Shown here in pieces: positions 61,086 through 64,000 of a DNA stretch of 64,000 nucleotides (position 1 is the stretch's first letter; every line of letters starts with the position of its first letter). The position numbers and the translations under genes are program-made. The notes below the pieces were generated by a model. The model worked only from the letters and a program-made list of their open reading frames with translations, was not told the origin of the DNA and ran no database searches. Source of the DNA: Pseudomonas taeanensis MS-3 (lineage in GTDB: Bacteria; Pseudomonadota; Gammaproteobacteria; Pseudomonadales; Pseudomonadaceae); the NCBI RefSeq assembly GCF_000498575.2, contig NZ_AWSQ01000004.1, forward strand, positions 392,865 to 456,864, written 5' to 3'.

Positions 61086-61862
61086 TCAAGCCACTTCTGC
61101 TCCGTCGGCCCCTGCCTTCTCTCGCCGTGAAATACGCGGCACCAGCATGGGTACCTGACGACGATAGTCACGATACTCTGGATGCATCTCGATCAAGTCG
61201 CGCTCCTCCAGCCGAATCGCGATCAGAATATACAGACTGGTCAATACAGCGAACACAAAGTGCGCCCAGGTCATGCTCGGCGTGGCCCAGAAGCACAGGA
61301 ACCAGCCGGCGTACAACGGGTGACGAACCAACTTGTAGACCGCTGGCATCTTGAACTCCAGGCCGGTGTAGGGCTTACCAAGCAGCTGCAAGCTGACCTG
61401 GCGCAGGCCGAACAGGTCGAAGTGATTGATCAGGAAAGTGCTATAGAGTACCAGCGCCCAACCGAAGCCAAAGATTGCCGACATCAGCAAGCGTCCAGAC
61501 GGGTTTTCGATCTGCCAGACCTGCCCACCCAACGGCTGCCACAAAACGAACAGCAGGATCAACGCCAGACTGGAGAACAGCACGTAAGTACTACGCTCCG
61601 CTTCGACTGCGATATAGCGCGTCCACCAACGCTTGAAAGCCGGGCGTGCCATCACGCTGTGCTGCACGGCGAACACTCCCAACAACAGCACATCAATGAG
61701 CACGGCATGCCAGAGCGGCATCTGTAGTGGACCATCGAGAGTATTGATCGCGTACGGCAGGTTGCCGACGAAACCGATCGCATAAACGAAGGTGGCGAGG
61801 AAAACCGCGTAGCTGAGAAGACCGTAGAAAAAGATCCCGATGCGTTTGAGATAACTGTTCAT
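61086..61862 (-). CDS. Methanethiol S-methyltransferase-like (MddA/NnrU) membrane protein
   Basis: A 258-residue membrane protein with about five to six helices. It resembles MddA, which methylates methanethiol to dimethyl sulfide, in the blocks STFLINHFDLFGLRQV near 141-156, YKLVRHPLYAGWFLCFWATP (the His-Pro-containing motif of isoprenylcysteine-type methyltransferases), and LEERDLIEMHPEYRDYRRQV then PMLVPR at the C-terminus. S-adenosylmethionine would be the donor. Activity cannot be proven from sequence; other NnrU-family functions are possible. Convergent with fabB. Confidence 0.75.
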   Translation of the reverse strand: MNSYLKRIGIFFYGLLSYAVFLATFVYAIGFVGNLPYAINTLDGPLQMPLWHAVLIDVLLLGVFAVQHSVMARPAFKRWWTRYIAVEAERSTYVLFSSLALILLFVLWQPLGGQVWQIENPSGRLLMSAIFGFGWALVLYSTFLINHFDLFGLRQVSLQLLGKPYTGLEFKMPAVYKLVRHPLYAGWFLCFWATPSMTWAHFVFAVLTSLYILIAIRLEERDLIEMHPEYRDYRRQVPMLVPRISRREKAGADGAEVA

Positions 61863-61980
61863 GATCTATCCTGCCCAAGGAGACTGAAGGGGTACTGCAG
61901 AACACTGCAGTCATGGACAGGTTGCACTTGGTCTGTATCTGAACGATGGCAAGTGCCGATCAGTTTGTATCGGTGCTGTA

Positions 61981-64000
61981 TCAGCCTGTTAGGCTTGTCA
62001 GGAGATGGCTGCACAGCAAAGCATGCAAGCGAGACTGATCCAGCGGTTTGCTCAGTAACGCCTTGAGCCCCTGCGCCATCACCTCGGCTTCCACAAGCGC
62101 ATCACTGAAACCGGTATAGAGCACGATAGGCAAGTCAGCGCGGGCAGCCAATACACGCCGGGCCAGTTGCAGCCCACTGAGCCGCGGCATGCTCTGGTCG
62201 AGAATAACGAAGTCCCAGGCATAAGGATCAGCCACCAGTAGCGCGCTGGCCTGCTCGGCATCGCAAAAAGCCTGTACCGACAAGCCCCAACCTTCAAGCA
62301 GCTCGACCATGAACTCGGCGACCTGCTGATCGTCATCGACCACCACTACTCGCCCTTGTAGCGCACTGCGCGGCAACGGCTGTAGCTTGCTGACAGGTAG
62401 TTTTGCCTCGCCACTACTCAGGCCACTCAACGCCGGAATTAAAATACGGAAAGTGGTGCCCAACCCCGGCGCTGTTTCCAACTGAATATGCCCACCGTAC
62501 TCATGGACGATGCCATGCACCATCGACAGCCCCATGCCACTGCCCTGGCCACTGGGTTTTGTGGAAAAGAATGGTTCAAACATATGAGCACGGACTCCTG
62601 CGGCGATTCCTGGCCCACTATCGCTCACGGTAAGCGCTACGAAGCTTCCCTGAACAGGCTGCTGGCAGGAAGCACAGGCATCCACCTGGCGATCCTCAAG
62701 CCCCAAACTGACGCGCAGCCTGCCGGCACTGCCCATGGCGTCGCGTGCATTGATGCAGAGGTTCATCAGCACCTGTTCCAGCTGCACAGGGTCCACCAGC
62801 ACCTGAGGCAGACCGTGAGTCAACTCGGTTTCGAGCTCAACGCTGGCCGGTAGGGTCGACTCAACCAGTTTGATGAAATCACCCAGCAGCAGATCAAGCG
62901 CTACCGCCTGCGGCTTACCACGGCTGCCACGGCTGAAGGTGAGCATCTGCTGGATCAGATCACGGGCTTTTTCAGCCGAGCGCTGCACCCGCGCCAGGTA
63001 CTTGTCGAGCCGTTCATCGTGCAGTTGCTCAGCCAGCTCCTGGGCCATTACCGTGTATCCGAGCATGCTGGTCAGCAGGTTGTTGAAGTCGTGGGCGATA
63101 CCACCAGTCAGGTGGCCTATCGCCTCCATTCGCTGGGCCTGGCGCAGTTGCTGCTCCAGACGAACGCGCTCGGTCTCGGCCTGCTTACGCTCGGTAATGT
63201 CACGCAGGTAGCAAATGAATCGGGGCCCCTCGTCGCCCTGCACCACCGTCAAGGCCAGCTCGGCTGGGAACTCCTCGCCAGTAGCACGCTGCGCGACCAC
63301 CTCCATGCGCTTACCGAGAAATGAACCTTGCCCGGTCTCCAGGTAATGCTCGATGCCTCGTTCATAGCTCACGCGAAAGCGCTCGGGGATGAACAACTCA
63401 AGAAACAGACGTCCCAACACCTCCTCTCGGGTCATACCGAAACACTGTTCGGCCGCCGGGTTGAAGGCCAGCACCCGTCCCCGCTCATCCATGCCGATGA
63501 AGCAGTCCAGCGCGGTATTGGTGATCGCCCGATATTGCATCTCACTATTGCGTAAGGCTTGCTCCGCCTCTTTGCGCTGGGTGATCTCGCGGGCAAAGGC
63601 GAGAATCCGGTCTACCCCGCCGATGGTGGCGCGCTTGAGCAGCACTTCATCCCAATGCAGGCTGCCATCGCGGTTACGCCTGTGCCACTCGAACCGCTGA
63701 GTTTCACCCGCCTTGGCGCGGGCCAGATAGCCCGCGGCCTCCTTGCCGGTGTAGGGCGTATAGCCGGCGCTGAAATCATCGAGGTTGAGCTTGAGCATTT
63801 CCGCATGGCTGTAGCCATAAGACTGGCAAGCCTTGGGGTTGACGTCGACCAGGGCCCTGCTGTCCAGATCGTGGACGAAGATCGCGTCTTCGGAACTGTC
63901 AAAGATCGCCCGATAACTGGCCTCGGCCTCCAGTCGCTCGATCTCCGCCGCCGCGCGTACCGAGAAGATTCGCAGCACCGACTCGATTCGATCGGGCTCC
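61981..64000 (-). CDS. PAS-domain hybrid sensor histidine kinase, 3' part
   Basis: The frame runs off the right edge, so the N-terminus is missing; the first visible residues (VLRIFSVRAAAEIERLEAEA) look like the end of a GAF domain. Then two PAS domains (YRAIFDSSEDAIFVHDLDSR and YRAITNTALDCFIGMDERGR), each with a PAC tail, a dimerisation helix with the phospho-His in GGIAHDFNNLLTSMLGY, an ATPase domain (NLCINARDAM, DSGPGIAAG, GSGMGLSMVHGIV) and a C-terminal receiver (VVVVDDDQQVAEFM, VILDQSMPRLSGLQ). No membrane segment is seen in this part, so it may be a cytoplasmic sensor. Confidence 0.9.
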   Translation of the reverse strand, partial: EPDRIESVLRIFSVRAAAEIERLEAEASYRAIFDSSEDAIFVHDLDSRALVDVNPKACQSYGYSHAEMLKLNLDDFSAGYTPYTGKEAAGYLARAKAGETQRFEWHRRNRDGSLHWDEVLLKRATIGGVDRILAFAREITQRKEAEQALRNSEMQYRAITNTALDCFIGMDERGRVLAFNPAAEQCFGMTREEVLGRLFLELFIPERFRVSYERGIEHYLETGQGSFLGKRMEVVAQRATGEEFPAELALTVVQGDEGPRFICYLRDITERKQAETERVRLEQQLRQAQRMEAIGHLTGGIAHDFNNLLTSMLGYTVMAQELAEQLHDERLDKYLARVQRSAEKARDLIQQMLTFSRGSRGKPQAVALDLLLGDFIKLVESTLPASVELETELTHGLPQVLVDPVQLEQVLMNLCINARDAMGSAGRLRVSLGLEDRQVDACASCQQPVQGSFVALTVSDSGPGIAAGVRAHMFEPFFSTKPSGQGSGMGLSMVHGIVHEYGGHIQLETAPGLGTTFRILIPALSGLSSGEAKLPVSKLQPLPRSALQGRVVVVDDDQQVAEFMVELLEGWGLSVQAFCDAEQASALLVADPYAWDFVILDQSMPRLSGLQLARRVLAARADLPIVLYTGFSDALVEAEVMAQGLKALLSKPLDQSRLHALLCSHLLTSLTG

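Noticed and set aside
59834..61171. 445-codon minus-strand frame over fabB
   Set aside because: Antisense to fabB, whose catalytic triad is intact.

Overview
The window is a GC-rich chromosomal segment from a Pseudomonas of the lineage that carries a P. aeruginosa-type lipase/foldase pair. Supporting markers are OprI, LipA with its foldase, the liu leucine cluster, dhc/ato-type CoA-transferase genes, FabA/FabB, GpsA, SelD/MnmH and a MoxR-DUF58-TgpA cluster. From memory, gene order resembles three separate P. aeruginosa PAO1 blocks joined together: PA2014-PA1997, then PA2853-PA2875, then PA1643-PA1609. I saw no rRNA, tRNA, CRISPR, prophage, transposase or integrase.

Layout. 1-5.2 kb: liuB (partial)-liuC-liuD-liuE, leucine degradation to acetoacetate and acetyl-CoA. 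5.4-11.4 kb: thiolase and a two-subunit 3-oxoacid CoA-transferase on the minus strand, a divergent LysR regulator, and acetoacetyl-CoA synthetase, which handle the acetoacetate released by LiuE. 11.5-14.8 kb: a small accessory stretch (GNAT, DUF3291, PchB-like chorismate mutase, cupin, small membrane protein, DJ-1/PfpI). 15.1-30.2 kb: oprI and a convergent L,D-transpeptidase, tesA divergent from a YbbA/YbbP-type ABC exporter, greB, thpR, lipA and its foldase, DoxX, a MltF-like transglycosylase, tatD, a chemoreceptor and an acyl-CoA thioesterase. 30.2-33.7 kb: an inserted mercury module (merR divergent from merTPFA) with a truncated thioredoxin-like gene at its far end. 33.7-39.6 kb: tgpA-DUF58-moxR and a large chemoreceptor. 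40-43.1 kb: selD-mnmH, a small lipoprotein and a flavin reductase. 43.2-47.2 kb: a patatin-like protein, then a two-component system and an EF-hand protein. 47.6-56.4 kb, mostly minus strand: AI-2E family transporter, DUF4892, GST, two hydrolases, a hotdog thioesterase, acyl-CoA ligase, sixA, DUF4389, gpsA. 56.7-64 kb: hybrid kinase, fabA-fabB, an MddA-like methyltransferase and the 3' part of a PAS hybrid kinase.

The most notable observations are these. A 66-bp REP palindrome sits in frame inside liuD, between the carboxylase core and the biotin domain, and a near-copy lies between liuB and liuC. The mer module has an unusual merP with about 22 extra codons in its signal peptide, a MerF in which Cys72 is Arg, and no mobility genes. 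A two-component operon and the downstream EF-hand gene share an upstream TGTAT(A/C)-N6-GATACA dyad, and the kinase has a Pro/His/Met-rich periplasmic loop; together they may form an undescribed metal-responsive unit. A canonical GG-N10-GC sigma-54 promoter precedes lipA.
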